Shown: positions 1 to 10,859, numbered from the stretch's first letter. The stretch: DNA of 64,000 bases from DASQFQ01 sp963811595 (GCA_963811595.1 CAWERW010000014.1:1-64000); one strand, 5' to 3'. The notes: generated by a model from the letters alone, not told the origin. Translations and numbers: made by a program.

Positions 1-2
1 AC

Positions 3-41
3 AAGCCGGCGCTGGGGTCGGCGCGCGCGCTGATGGCCTGA
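3..41 (+). CDS. Possible 3' end of an upstream gene (partial)
   Basis: The third forward frame is open from the window edge and ends in TGA at 39-41, reading KPALGSARALMA. The composition is compatible with coding sequence, but thirteen codons cannot identify a family. Bases 42-117 to the next gene hold only its GGGGGAGA ribosome binding site (about 108-115). Confidence 0.25.
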   Translation, partial: KPALGSARALMA

Positions 42-117
42 ACGCGCTCAATCTCCCAGGACCCGGTTTGTCGGGACCCGGCCGGGGTAGTGCCTCCCCA
101 GCGACGAGGGGGAGACG

Positions 118-2265
118 ATGGGCGCGGCACGGTTCGCAGGGCGGCTGACGACGGTGGCGTGCGTGGTGGCCGCGCTCGCGGTGAGCGCCGCTCCCGCCGC
201 CGCCCAGCAGAGCGGCGCGTTCTCGCCACCCTTCGCCGAGCCCACCATCAACGGCCAGCGGACGGACATGAAGTGCGTGCGCCGCGCGCCGCGGCCGGGC
301 CTCGAGCCCAGCGGCCCGCTCTACACGCCGTACTGGGACTGCAAGCCGGCGGCGGCCTCGTCGAGCGTCACCGCGGTCCGCAACCGCATCGTCTACTGGA
401 ACGCGCTCGAGGGCACCGAGAACATCAACGCCTCGATCGTGGGCGAGTTCGGCGCGGTCGCGGTCAACGATCAGACGCGCAAGCTCGACCTCAACCCGGC
501 GAACCCGCTCGCGTCGTCGTGGAGCCACCCGACGCCGGTCGACGGCGGCGCGAACCCGCCGCCGCAGGGCAACCCGGACAAGGAGTTCGTGAGCATCGAC
601 GACGAGCTGGGCCGGCGGCTCGACCCGGCCTGGAACGACGGCTCGCTGTTCTGCTCCGACCAGAACTTCCTGCCCGACGGCCGGCTGCTGGCGACCGGCG
701 GCACGACGTACAAGAACGACCCGCCCGCGTTGCCGGGCGCGAACCCCGGCGCGCTCGAGCTGCAGGGCATGCGCAACTCGCGCGTCTACGACCCGCGGAC
801 CAACCGCTGGGTCCAGACGCCCCGGATGCACTTCGGGCGCTGGTACCCGACGCTCGTGACGCTCGGAGCCCGCGGCGGCCAGGTCGGCGACACGTTCGTG
901 GCGAGCGGCGTCAAGAACCTGCTCAAGGCGTACGACAAGCCGACCGAGCCCGGCATCCCGCCCGACCCCGGGCCGCTGCCCGGCGAGGTGACGTCCAACC
1001 GCACGGGCGACAATGTCCAGGAGACCGAGATCCGCGACGCCTGCTCGGGCCGCTGGACGCTCCAAGGGCCGAAGGACGGCCAGGACGCCTCGGATCGCGC
1101 GCTGCCGCTGTTCCCGCGCCTGCACCTGCTCCCCAACGGCCACGTCTACTACAACGCGGCCGGGCAGACCTACAACCCGCAGGGGCAGTCCTACAACGAG
1201 GCGCTGTGGAACATCGCCGCCACCTTCGACCCCGCGACCAGGCGCTGGAGCGACGTCGGCGTGCCCGGTGCGGGGCCGGGGATGAACCCCGCGTTCGCCG
1301 GCTTCCGCGGCTCGACGTTCTCGGTCATGCTGCCGCTGAAGCCCGACGCCGCCGGCCGCTACCGGCGCGCGAGCTTCCTCACCTCAGGCGGCGTGCTGGG
1401 CACGACCCCGGGCGCCTACCAGGCGATCACCGACAGCCGCATCGACACGATCGACACAGGCGCGCCGACGCCGGCGAGTCCGGGCGGCACGCTCAGCTCC
1501 GAGGAGGCGGGCGACCTCAACAGCCCGCGCTGGTACTCCTCGGCGACGCTGCTGCCGACCGGCGAGATCCTCGCCACGTCCGGCGCGCAGCAGGACGAGG
1601 TCGTCGCGCCGGGCTTCGAGACGCCGGTGCAGGAGGCCGAGCTCTACGACCCTGCGACCAAGACGTGGCGCAAGGACGCGACCGCCCATCGCCTGCGCAC
1701 GTACCACAACACCGCGGTGCTGCTGCCGGACGCGCGCGTGCTCGTCGGCGGCCACGCGCCGATCTCGCGCGGGTACACGCGCAACGACGTGCCCCAGGAC
1801 CCGCAGAACCTGACGCGCCCGTACGCCGGCGGCGTCGAGGGCGAGTACAACCAGCCGAGCTCGAAGAACGACGGCCGCGACCCGACGTTCGAGATCTACA
1901 CGCCGCCCTACCTCCGCACCGGCCGGCCGCAGCCGGCGGCGCCGGTGGTCGACGAGCACCAGGAGCGCTACGGCGGGACGATGACCGTCAAGCTCGGCCA
2001 CGCTGCGAGCGAGGCCAAGAGCATCGTGCTCGTGCGCAACTTCTCCTCGACGCACATCGTCGACGGCGACCAGCGCAACGTCGAGCTGCCGATCGTCGCG
2101 CGCAGCGGCTCCTACGTCGTCGTGCGGCGCCCGCCGGACGCCAACGTGGCGCCGCCCGGGCCCTACCTGCTGTTCGCCAACCGCCAGACGCCGGACGGGG
2201 CGATCCCGTCGAAGGCGGCACAGCTCTTCGTCGGCCCGGGCAGCTGCCCTGACGACGACCACTAA
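118..2265 (+). CDS. Secreted galactose/glyoxal oxidase-like copper radical oxidase
   Basis: A 715-residue exported protein with a Sec signal peptide (residues 1-29, ending AAAQQ), Kelch-like beta-propeller sequence and a C-terminal early-set domain (DUF1929 type), the architecture of galactose and glyoxal oxidases. These enzymes oxidise alcohols or aldehydes with O2, giving H2O2. All expected copper and radical ligands can be matched: Cys179 (FCSDQ) and Tyr243 (RWYP), which would form the crosslinked cofactor, Tyr529-His530 (TYHN), and His646 (STHIVDGDQ). ATG start is preceded by GGGGGAGA. Substrate is unknown. Actinobacterial relatives such as GlxA act on cell-surface glycans, so a role at the envelope is plausible. 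The stop lies inside the start region of the next gene, suggesting coupling. Confidence 0.85.
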   Translation: MGAARFAGRLTTVACVVAALAVSAAPAAAQQSGAFSPPFAEPTINGQRTDMKCVRRAPRPGLEPSGPLYTPYWDCKPAAASSSVTAVRNRIVYWNALEGTENINASIVGEFGAVAVNDQTRKLDLNPANPLASSWSHPTPVDGGANPPPQGNPDKEFVSIDDELGRRLDPAWNDGSLFCSDQNFLPDGRLLATGGTTYKNDPPALPGANPGALELQGMRNSRVYDPRTNRWVQTPRMHFGRWYPTLVTLGARGGQVGDTFVASGVKNLLKAYDKPTEPGIPPDPGPLPGEVTSNRTGDNVQETEIRDACSGRWTLQGPKDGQDASDRALPLFPRLHLLPNGHVYYNAAGQTYNPQGQSYNEALWNIAATFDPATRRWSDVGVPGAGPGMNPAFAGFRGSTFSVMLPLKPDAAGRYRRASFLTSGGVLGTTPGAYQAITDSRIDTIDTGAPTPASPGGTLSSEEAGDLNSPRWYSSATLLPTGEILATSGAQQDEVVAPGFETPVQEAELYDPATKTWRKDATAHRLRTYHNTAVLLPDARVLVGGHAPISRGYTRNDVPQDPQNLTRPYAGGVEGEYNQPSSKNDGRDPTFEIYTPPYLRTGRPQPAAPVVDEHQERYGGTMTVKLGHAASEAKSIVLVRNFSSTHIVDGDQRNVELPIVARSGSYVVVRRPPDANVAPPGPYLLFANRQTPDGAIPSKAAQLFVGPGSCPDDDH

Positions 2266-3367
2266 GGCGCTGCTCGCGGCGCTCGCCGCACTGGCGGCGA
2301 GCGCTCCGCCGGCGGGCGCACACGGCGAGACGAGCCCGCTGATCCGGACGGTGATCGACCGCGTCGAGCCGGAGCTGCCGGGCGTCCGGATCACCGCGGC
2401 CCGCGGCACCGCCTCGCTGCTCCAGGTCGCAAACCAGGGCCCGCGCGAGCTCGAGGTGCTCGCGCCGCGCGGCGAGCCGTTCCTGCGCGTCGGGCCGCGC
2501 GGCACGTTCGCCAACCTCGACTCGGGCTACTGGTACCAGTCGGGCAACCCGGACGGCCGCGGCGTGCCGCCGGCGGGCGCCGAGCGGCGGCGCTCGCCGC
2601 GCTGGCGGCTCGTCTCGCGCGAGCCGGTGTGGGACTACTACGAGCACCGCCTGCATCCGTCGCAGGTGCAGCTGCCGCGCGCGGAGCGCGGCACGCGCAA
2701 GGTGCTGCGCCTGCTCGAGTGGGCGGTGCCGCTGCGCCACGGCGGCCGCTCCGCGAAGATCGCGGGCCACATCGAGTTCCGCCCGGTCCTCGGCGCCGTC
2801 GTGCCGGCGCTGCTGTCCTCGCCGCGGCCGCTGCCGGGCGTGACGGTCTCGGTGCTGCCGGGCCGCTACCCCGGGCTGCTGCTGCAGAGCGCGGCGAAGC
2901 GCGAGCTGACCGTCGAGGGCCGCGCGGGCGAGCCGTTCGCGCGTATCGGCCCCGGCGGCGTCGAGGTCAACCTGCGCAGCCCCACGCACGCGGACGACCA
3001 GAAGGCGCGCGGCGAGCGCACGCGCGTGGCGGTCGACGCGGACGGCGCCCCGCTCTGGCGCCGCGTGGCGACCGCGCCGTCCTACGCGTGGCTCGAGTCG
3101 CGCGTGCGCTACGCGCCCGAGCAGCCGCCCGAGGACGTGCTGCGGCGCGAGCGGCCCGTGCGGCTCGCGGGCTGGGCGATCCCGATCGCGAGCGGCGGCC
3201 GCCGCGTCGAGCTGCGCGGGGCCACCAACTGGCTCCCGACGGGGCCCAGCGGGGTGCCCGAGCGGTCCGCCGCGCGCGACGGCGCCGGGGCGCCGCTGTG
3301 GCTCGCCGGCGCGCTCCTCGTGATCGCCCTGACGGCGGCCGGGGCGTGGCGGCTGCGCCACCGTTAG
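2249..3367 (+). CDS. Secreted, C-terminally membrane-anchored protein of unknown function; probable CTG start
   Basis: The first standard start in this frame is GTG at 2351, but the reading frame upstream encodes a textbook signal peptide (TTTTKALLAALAALAAS..., cleavage near AGAHG). No ATG, GTG or TTG precedes it; CTG at 2249 is the best candidate and would overlap the oxidase gene by 17 bp. With that start the protein has about 372 residues. A C-terminal hydrophobic helix followed by RLRHR indicates a type I membrane protein with most of the chain outside. The interior is rich in RxGPxG and Trp/Tyr positions and appears to contain two related halves. I do not recognise the family. Coupling to the copper oxidase suggests it assists or anchors that enzyme. 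Confidence 0.75.
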   Translation: MTTTTKALLAALAALAASAPPAGAHGETSPLIRTVIDRVEPELPGVRITAARGTASLLQVANQGPRELEVLAPRGEPFLRVGPRGTFANLDSGYWYQSGNPDGRGVPPAGAERRRSPRWRLVSREPVWDYYEHRLHPSQVQLPRAERGTRKVLRLLEWAVPLRHGGRSAKIAGHIEFRPVLGAVVPALLSSPRPLPGVTVSVLPGRYPGLLLQSAAKRELTVEGRAGEPFARIGPGGVEVNLRSPTHADDQKARGERTRVAVDADGAPLWRRVATAPSYAWLESRVRYAPEQPPEDVLRRERPVRLAGWAIPIASGGRRVELRGATNWLPTGPSGVPERSAARDGAGAPLWLAGALLVIALTAAGAWRLRHR

Positions 3368-3378
3368 GCTCCGCCCCG

Positions 3379-4059
3379 ATGAGGGGAATCGAGGTGCTGG
3401 AGGACCCGGGGGCCGCGATCGCCGATCGCCTCACGGAAGCGGCCGAGAACGGTGGCCAGATCGTCCTCACCGGCGGCTCGACGCCGCGCGACGCGTACGC
3501 GCTCGCCGCGAAGGCCGACGCCGACTGGAGCAGCGCCACGGTGTGGTTCTCCGACGAGCGGATGGTCCCGCCCGACCACCCCGACTCGAACTTCGCGATG
3601 GCCTCGTCGGCGCTGCTGTCGCGGCTCTCGCGTCCGCCGATGGTGGCGCGGATCCGCGGCGAGCTGGGCGCGGAGGCGGCGGCCGGCGCCTACGAGGCGC
3701 TGCTGCGCGAGCGCATGGGCTCCGACCCGCGCTTCGACCTGATCCTGCTCGGGATGGGCCCCGACGCCCACGTCGCCTCGCTGTTCCCCGGCAAGCCCGA
3801 GCTCGAGGAGGTCGGGCGCTTCGCCGCGCCGGTGCCGCTGGCGGGGATGGAGCCGCAGGTGCCGCGCGTGACGCTCACCTACCCGGTGCTCAACGGCGCG
3901 CACGAGGTCGTGTTCCTCGTCGCCGGCGCCGATAAGGCCGATGCGGTGGCGCGCGCGTTCGGCGAGCCGCCCGATCCCGAGGCGCCCGCCTCGCGCGTGA
4001 GCCCACCCGCCGGGTCGCTGTACGTCTACCTCGACGAAGCGGCAGCGGCCAGGCTGTAG
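3379..4059 (+). CDS. pgl: 6-phosphogluconolactonase
   Basis: This 226-residue cytosolic enzyme hydrolyses 6-phosphogluconolactone in the oxidative pentose phosphate pathway. Family motifs are LTGGSTP (about residues 30-36), FSDERMVPPDHPDSN (57-71) and the catalytic-loop sequence LGMGPDAHVASLFPG, with the conserved Asp and His. Length is slightly below the usual 230-250. The ATG at 3379 is chosen because earlier in-frame sequence lies inside the preceding gene. Its stop TAG shares one base with the GTG of the glucokinase gene, so the two are a translationally coupled sugar-phosphate pair. The DevB/SOL family assignment is secure. Confidence 0.92.
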   Translation: MRGIEVLEDPGAAIADRLTEAAENGGQIVLTGGSTPRDAYALAAKADADWSSATVWFSDERMVPPDHPDSNFAMASSALLSRLSRPPMVARIRGELGAEAAAGAYEALLRERMGSDPRFDLILLGMGPDAHVASLFPGKPELEEVGRFAAPVPLAGMEPQVPRVTLTYPVLNGAHEVVFLVAGADKADAVARAFGEPPDPEAPASRVSPPAGSLYVYLDEAAAARL

Positions 4060-5018
4060 TGGACGGCCAGTTCATCGGCCTCGACGTCGGAGGCACGAAG
4101 ATCGCTTCGGCGACGCTCGAGAACGGCAAGCTGACGACGCAGGAGCTCGTCAAGACAGATGTCTCGGACTCCGACGCGCTCGTGGGCCAGCTCATCGAGC
4201 TGATCGGGCACCTGCGCACCGACGCGACGGTCGCGGTGGGCGTGGGGCTGCCGTCGATCATCGAGTTCGAGACCGGCCGTATCGCCCACAGCGTCAACAT
4301 CCCGCTCGCGGACCTGCCGCTGCGCGAGCTGCTCTCCGACAAGGCCGGCATCCCCGTCTACCTCGAGAACGACGCGTCGTGCGCGGCGCTCGCCGAGGCG
4401 TTCGACGAGAACGGCGATCTCGTCTGCCCGAACCTCGTGATGCTCACCGTCGGCACCGGCGTGGGCGGCGGCCTCGTGTTCGGCGGCCGGCTCTACCGCG
4501 GGGCCACCAGCGCCGGCGAGATCGGCCACACGGTGATCGGGCTCGACCTCGAGGACGGCGCGCCGATGCCCGAGCAGAAGCACCCGCTGCCCGGCACGCT
4601 CGAGTACCTCGCGGCCGGGCGCGCGCTCGACCGGCTGGCCGAGCGCGAGGCGCGCGAGGAGGAGGACTCGTTCCTCGGCAAGCGCCTGGAGCAGGACGGC
4701 GAGGTCACCGGCCACGACGTCGTCGACGGCGCGAAGGCGGGCGACGCCGACGCGCTGCGCGTGCTCGACGTCCTCGCCCAGCGGCTCGGTATCGGCATCG
4801 CGAACGCGATCAACCTCTTCGACCCGCAGGAGATCGTCATCGGCGGCGGCGTCTCGACGGCGGGCGACCTCCTGCTCGATCCCGCCCGCCGGGTCGCGGA
4901 GGCCTACACCGTGCCCGGCCTCGGCCGCCGCACCACCATCCGGCTCGCCCGCCACGGAGCGCAGGCCGGCGTACTCGGCGCCGCGATGGTCGCCGCCCAC
5001 GAGGAAGAGCAGAGGTAG
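4059..5018 (+). CDS. glk: ROK-family glucokinase lacking the usual zinc-binding cysteines
   Basis: A 319-residue ROK sugar kinase with the phosphate-1 motif LDVGGTKIA near the N-terminus, ENDASCAALAEA containing the catalytic-region Asp, GTGVGGG, and the GEIGHTVI element. It most likely phosphorylates glucose, with ATP or possibly polyphosphate. In most ROK kinases a CxCGxxGCxE zinc motif follows GH; here the aligned stretch reads MPEQKHPLPGTLEYLAAG, keeping the terminal LE but no cysteine. GTG start overlaps the pgl stop, and the next gene, a GH15 glucohydrolase, starts 5 bp downstream, so released glucose would feed this enzyme. Confidence 0.88.
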   Translation: MDGQFIGLDVGGTKIASATLENGKLTTQELVKTDVSDSDALVGQLIELIGHLRTDATVAVGVGLPSIIEFETGRIAHSVNIPLADLPLRELLSDKAGIPVYLENDASCAALAEAFDENGDLVCPNLVMLTVGTGVGGGLVFGGRLYRGATSAGEIGHTVIGLDLEDGAPMPEQKHPLPGTLEYLAAGRALDRLAEREAREEEDSFLGKRLEQDGEVTGHDVVDGAKAGDADALRVLDVLAQRLGIGIANAINLFDPQEIVIGGGVSTAGDLLLDPARRVAEAYTVPGLGRRTTIRLARHGAQAGVLGAAMVAAHEEEQR

Positions 5019-5022
5019 GCCC

Positions 5023-6842
<1,820 letters not shown>

Positions 6843-6870
<28 letters not shown>

Positions 6871-7922
6871 GACAGCGCGGGCAGCGGCACCTCGACGGGC
6901 TGCGCGTCGGCGACGACGTCGAGCGCGGCCAGGACGTTGCGGAGGTTGACGAGCAGCGCACCGCCGATCGGCCAGAAGCCGTCGGGCAGCGCCTCGACGT
7001 CCAGCTCGCCGGCCAGCTCGTCGAGCTGGACGCGCACCCGCGTGACCGCTTCGGAGTCCGCGTCGCGCACGGCGGCGCCGGTGGCCTCGAGCAGCGCGAG
7101 CCAGGGCGTGCGGAAGCGCGGGTCCCACTGCTCGGGCGGGACCTGCGACAGCTCGATCGTGCGGGCCATGCTGCGGACGTCGGCGACCGCCTGCTCGAGC
7201 CGGCCGAGGAGCTCGCCGAAGCCCTCGGTAGCCCTCATCCGGCGCGACGCGGCCGGCCGCGGGTTGAGCCGGCCACTCTCGCGGGCCTGGCCGACCACGC
7301 CCCAGGCCTTGTCGATGTCGCTCTCGAGCTCGGCGGTGCGCTCGATCCATCCTTCGACCTCGCCGGTGACGTCGCCGCCGCGCAGCGCGGCCGCCATGTC
7401 GCTCAGCAGCTCGCCGAGCCGGTCGTCGATCGCGTCGACCTGGTGCGCGGCGCTGCGGTCGCGTAGCGGCGGCCACACGAGCAGGTTGATGAGCAGGCCG
7501 ACCGCGATCCCGATGCCGGTGTCGAGCAGTCGCGAGACGAGCATGCTGCCGTCGTCGCTCGAGCCGGTGGTGAGCACGACGAGCGCGGTCGCCGCCGCCG
7601 TCACCGTCTCCGCGCGCAGCCCGTGCACCGAGCCGGCGAGCAGCGCGAGCAGGACCGTCACGCCGAGCGACAACGCGTCGAGGCCGAGCACGGCGCCGAC
7701 GAGCGAGGCGACGAGGACGCCGACCACCGTCGCGCCCACCTGCTGGACTCCCCGGCGCAGCGTGCGGTAGACCGTGGCGTGGACGGTCACCAGCGCGGCC
7801 CACGGCGCGAGGAACGCCTGCGGGAGGTCGAACACCTGGTCGGCGAGCACCCACGCGATGACCGTCGCCGCGACGGTCTTGACGAGCTGCGACGCGTTCG
7901 TCCACGCGACGGGATCCCGCAT
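6843..7922 (-). CDS. FUSC/ArAE-type integral membrane transporter
   Basis: About 359 residues from ATG at 7922. The N-terminal half has around six hydrophobic helices (AATVIAWVLADQVF, APWAALVTVHATVY, GATVVGVLVASLVGAVLG, GVTVLLALLAGSV, TAAATALVVLT, GIGIAVGLLINLLVW), the pattern of aromatic-acid-exporter/fusaric-acid-resistance-like proteins. The C-terminal half is charged and helical and would lie in the cytoplasm. The substrate cannot be read from sequence. A longer upstream reading exists but overlaps the divergent gene and has non-coding-like composition. The gene is separated by about 31 bp from the divergent gene at 7954, so their promoters share that gap. Confidence 0.82.
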
Positions 7923-7953
7923 CCGCTCCACCCCGTCACTGTACGGTCGGCCT

Positions 7954-8529
7954 GTGCGAGAGAGCTGGGTGGGGTGGATCGACGAGCACGTCGAGCGCAC
8001 GGGTGATGTCGAGGTGGTGCGCGCGCGGCCGTGGGCGACGGTGCTGCGGGCCCCGACGGCGAGCGGTCCGGTGTGGATGAAGGTCGCCGGCCGCGACACG
8101 GCGTTCGAGGTCCCGCTCTACGGGCTGCTCGCGCGGCGGGTGCCCGAGCGTGTGCTCATCCCGATCGCGGCCGACGTCGAGCGCGGCTGGCTGCTGCTTC
8201 CCGACGGCGGGCCGCACGCCGGCCTCGACGCGCTGCCGGCCGCGCTCGCGGCGTACGGGCGGCTGCAGCGGGAGCTCGCGGACGATGTCGAGGAGCTGCT
8301 CGCGCTCGTGCCGCTCGGGATGCTGCTGCGCCACCGCGGCGCGGACGCGATGGAGCGGGCGCGCGACGCCTACCTCGAGGGGTTCGGCGGGCGTGAGCTC
8401 GCGGAGACGCTCGAGCTCGCGTGCCGCGTGGCGAAGATCGCGCGCACGCTGACCTGGGTGCGCGCGGCGCCGGAGGAGGACGCCGCGGGGCAGCAGCTCG
8501 CGACGCTGCTCGAGGAGTCGTTCGTGTGA
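7954..8529 (+). CDS. Small aminoglycoside-phosphotransferase-like (kinase-fold) protein, apparently partial fold
   Basis: A 191-residue protein starting at GTG 7954. Its first half resembles the N-lobe of APH/choline-kinase-fold enzymes: GPVWMKVAGRDTAFEVPLYGLLARR..VPERVLIPIAADVERGWLLLPDGG, with the likely ATP lysine in WMKV. The HxDxxxxN catalytic loop and DxD metal site of real APH enzymes are not visible, and the length is about 100 residues short, so catalytic activity is doubtful. It overlaps the next gene by four bases (GTGA), so both are made together. The function is unknown; a regulatory or degenerate kinase-like role is a guess. Confidence 0.65.
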   Translation: MRESWVGWIDEHVERTGDVEVVRARPWATVLRAPTASGPVWMKVAGRDTAFEVPLYGLLARRVPERVLIPIAADVERGWLLLPDGGPHAGLDALPAALAAYGRLQRELADDVEELLALVPLGMLLRHRGADAMERARDAYLEGFGGRELAETLELACRVAKIARTLTWVRAAPEEDAAGQQLATLLEESFV

Positions 8530-10622
8530 GCCGCGTCCTGGTGGTCCTCGCGTCGGTCGCGCTGCTGCTCGCGCTGCTCGCCGGCTACGCGCGTGTGGCG
8601 CTCGTCGACTCGGACCAGTTCGCCAACCGCGCGGCCGCGGTGCTCGACGACGACGCCGCCCGCAGCGCGATCGCGGACCGCATCACGGACGAGGTCGTGC
8701 TGAAGAACCAGGAGGACCTGATCGCGGCGCGGCCGATCATCAGCGATGTCGCGTCCGCGGCGCTCGAGAGCCGGGCGTTCGGGAAGCTGTTCCGGGCCGG
8801 CGTGCGGGACCTGCACCGGACGCTGTTCGAGCGCGGAAGCGACACGGTGACGCTGACGATCACCGACGTCGGGACGGTGCTCGCGGCGGCGATCGAGCGC
8901 TTCCGCCCGGAGCTCGCGCGCCAGATCGAGGCGACCGGGCGGGTGCAGCTGCTGCGGCGCGACGTCGGGAGCCTCGGCGCGAGCCTCGCGCGGATCGCCG
9001 ACCGCGTGCGCATCCTCGCGATCCTGCTCGCGCTGCTGGCGCTCGGGCTCGCCGCGGGCGCGCTCGCGCTCGCGCGCGACCGGCGCCGCGCGTGCGTGGA
9101 GCTCGGCGTCGGCGCGGCCGTCGCGGGCGTGCTCGTGGTCGTCGCCTACGCGGTCGGCCGGTCGCTCGCCCGCGGCCGCGTCGAGCTGCCCGAGGACCAG
9201 GCCGTGGTGAGCGGCATCTACCACGCGTTCCTCGGCGACTTGCGCGCGGCCGGGTGGATCGTCGCGGGCGCGGGCGCGGTGATGGCCGCGGCGGCCGCCT
9301 CGCTGATCCGCCCCGTTGACCTCGGCGAGCCGGTGCGGCGCGCCTTCCGAGTGGCGGTGACGGAGCCCGAGCGCCCGGGCCGGCGCGTGGTGCGCGGCGT
9401 CCTGCTCGTCGCCGCCGGCGTGACGCTGCTGGTCGCGCGCGACGCGGTGATCGCGTTGGCATTCACCGTCGCCGGCGTGTACCTGATCTACGAGGGGGTC
9501 AGCGTCGTGCTGCGGCTCGTCTACCGGCCGCCGCCCGAGGAGGAGGCGCCCGAGCCGGAGCGCCCGCGCTCGCGGCGGCGGCTGATCGCGCCGGTGGGTG
9601 CGGGTGTCGCGGTGGTGCTGCTGATCAGCGCGTTCGTGGCGAACGGCGGCGCCACGACCCCCGCGCCGCCGAGCGGCCCCTGCAACGGCCACCGCGTGCT
9701 GTGCGCGCGCACCCTCGCGGAGGTGGCGCTGCCGGCCACGCACAACTCGATGTCGGTCCCGCTGGAGGGCTGGTTCTCCGCGCTGCAGGAGCGGCCGATC
9801 TCCGGCCAGCTCCGCGACGGCATCCGCGGCCTGCTGCTCGACACCCACTACGCCGACCGGCTCGAGGACGGCCGCCTGCGCACGTACTTCGGCAGCCCGG
9901 AGGACCTGCGCCGCACGGCGAGCCAGGACGGGGTGAACCCCGACGCCGTCGACGCCGCGCTGCGATTGCGCGAGCGCGCCGGGTTCAAGGGCAAGGGCGA
10001 GCGCGGCATGTACCTGTGCCACACGTTCTGCGAGCTCGGGGCGACGCCGCTCGCGCCGGTGCTCGACGACATCCGCGACTTCCTCGTCGCCAACCCCGAC
10101 GAGGTGGTCGTGATCGTCAACCAGGACTACGTGACGCCCGCGGACTTCGTAGGGGCGGTGCGCGACGCGGACCTCGAGGAGCACGTCTACCGCGCGCCGG
10201 TCGGCGAGGGCGGGCTGACGCTGCGCGAGATGATCGACCGCGACCAGCGGCTGCTCCTGCTCGCCGAGAACCACGCCGGCGCCGCGCCCTGGTACCGGCT
10301 CGCGTACGAGGAGATCCTGCAGGAGACGCCGTTCTCGTTCGGCGCGGCCTCGGAGATCACCGCGGCGGCCGAGCTGCCGGCGAGCTGCCGGCCCAACCGC
10401 GGGCCGGCGAGCGCGCCGCTGTTCCTGCTCAACCACTGGATCACCACCGACCCGCTGCCGCGGCCGTCGACCGCGGTGCTGGTCAACGCGTTCGAGCCGC
10501 TGCTCGCCCGCGCGCGCGAGTGCGAGCGCGCGCGGGGACAGCTGACGAACCTCGTGGCCGTCGACTTCTACCGCCGTGGCGACGTCTTCCGCGTCGTCGA
10601 CCGCCTCAACGAGGTCGGCTAG
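8526..10622 (+). CDS. Multi-pass membrane protein with C-terminal PI-PLC X-like phosphodiesterase domain
   Basis: About 698 residues from GTG at 8526. The first half has an N-terminal membrane helix, an outside segment, then several helices (about 160-180, 195-215, 245-262, 295-325, 375-395). The C-terminal third is a PI-PLC-like TIM barrel: LPATHNSMS carries the first catalytic His, RGLLLDTHY a strand/metal-site region, and YLCHTFCELG the second His. Such domains cleave phosphodiester headgroups. Placed after the last helix, the domain is likely outside the membrane facing lipid or wall polymers. GTGA overlap couples it to the preceding kinase-like protein. The substrate is unknown. Confidence 0.8.
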   Translation: MSRVLVVLASVALLLALLAGYARVALVDSDQFANRAAAVLDDDAARSAIADRITDEVVLKNQEDLIAARPIISDVASAALESRAFGKLFRAGVRDLHRTLFERGSDTVTLTITDVGTVLAAAIERFRPELARQIEATGRVQLLRRDVGSLGASLARIADRVRILAILLALLALGLAAGALALARDRRRACVELGVGAAVAGVLVVVAYAVGRSLARGRVELPEDQAVVSGIYHAFLGDLRAAGWIVAGAGAVMAAAAASLIRPVDLGEPVRRAFRVAVTEPERPGRRVVRGVLLVAAGVTLLVARDAVIALAFTVAGVYLIYEGVSVVLRLVYRPPPEEEAPEPERPRSRRRLIAPVGAGVAVVLLISAFVANGGATTPAPPSGPCNGHRVLCARTLAEVALPATHNSMSVPLEGWFSALQERPISGQLRDGIRGLLLDTHYADRLEDGRLRTYFGSPEDLRRTASQDGVNPDAVDAALRLRERAGFKGKGERGMYLCHTFCELGATPLAPVLDDIRDFLVANPDEVVVIVNQDYVTPADFVGAVRDADLEEHVYRAPVGEGGLTLREMIDRDQRLLLLAENHAGAAPWYRLAYEEILQETPFSFGAASEITAAAELPASCRPNRGPASAPLFLLNHWITTDPLPRPSTAVLVNAFEPLLARARECERARGQLTNLVAVDFYRRGDVFRVVDRLNEVG

Positions 10623-10859
10623 CGGTCAGGATCATCCGCGGCGCGCCGAGCTCGGCACCACGTCGATGCCGATCGCGTCGAGGCCCGCGGTGGAACTCCA
10701 CATACCAATCGTCGGGCACTCGATCGAGCACTCCGGCACCTCCGTCTTCGGCGAGGACAGGACCGTGTCCGCGCCGGGGGCGCGGGCGGGGTCCTAGCCG
10801 GCGGCGGAGGTGTGTCGGCGGAGGCGCAGAGGCGTCGCCGCGAACGCTATTTTTTCAGC
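10623..10859. other. 237-bp intergenic stretch without a confirmed gene
   Basis: No RNA gene is recognised. The reverse strand reads sensible protein-like fragments in two frames (VPDDWYVEFHRG and GLDAIGIDVVPSSARRG, both about 10640-10720), which together look like a frameshifted remnant, but there is no convincing start. Forward ORF 10667-10797 looks less natural. An ATTTTTTC run at 10849-10856 directly precedes the next start and is unusual in DNA this GC-rich. Confidence 0.3.

Noticed and set aside
90..2252. Long alternative frame over the oxidase gene
   Set aside because: Extreme Arg/Ala/Pro composition and no signal peptide; it is a shadow of the real frame in GC-rich DNA.
10667..10797. 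Small forward ORF beginning MPIASRPAVELH
   Set aside because: No ribosome binding site, no family features; the reverse strand looks at least as protein-like.
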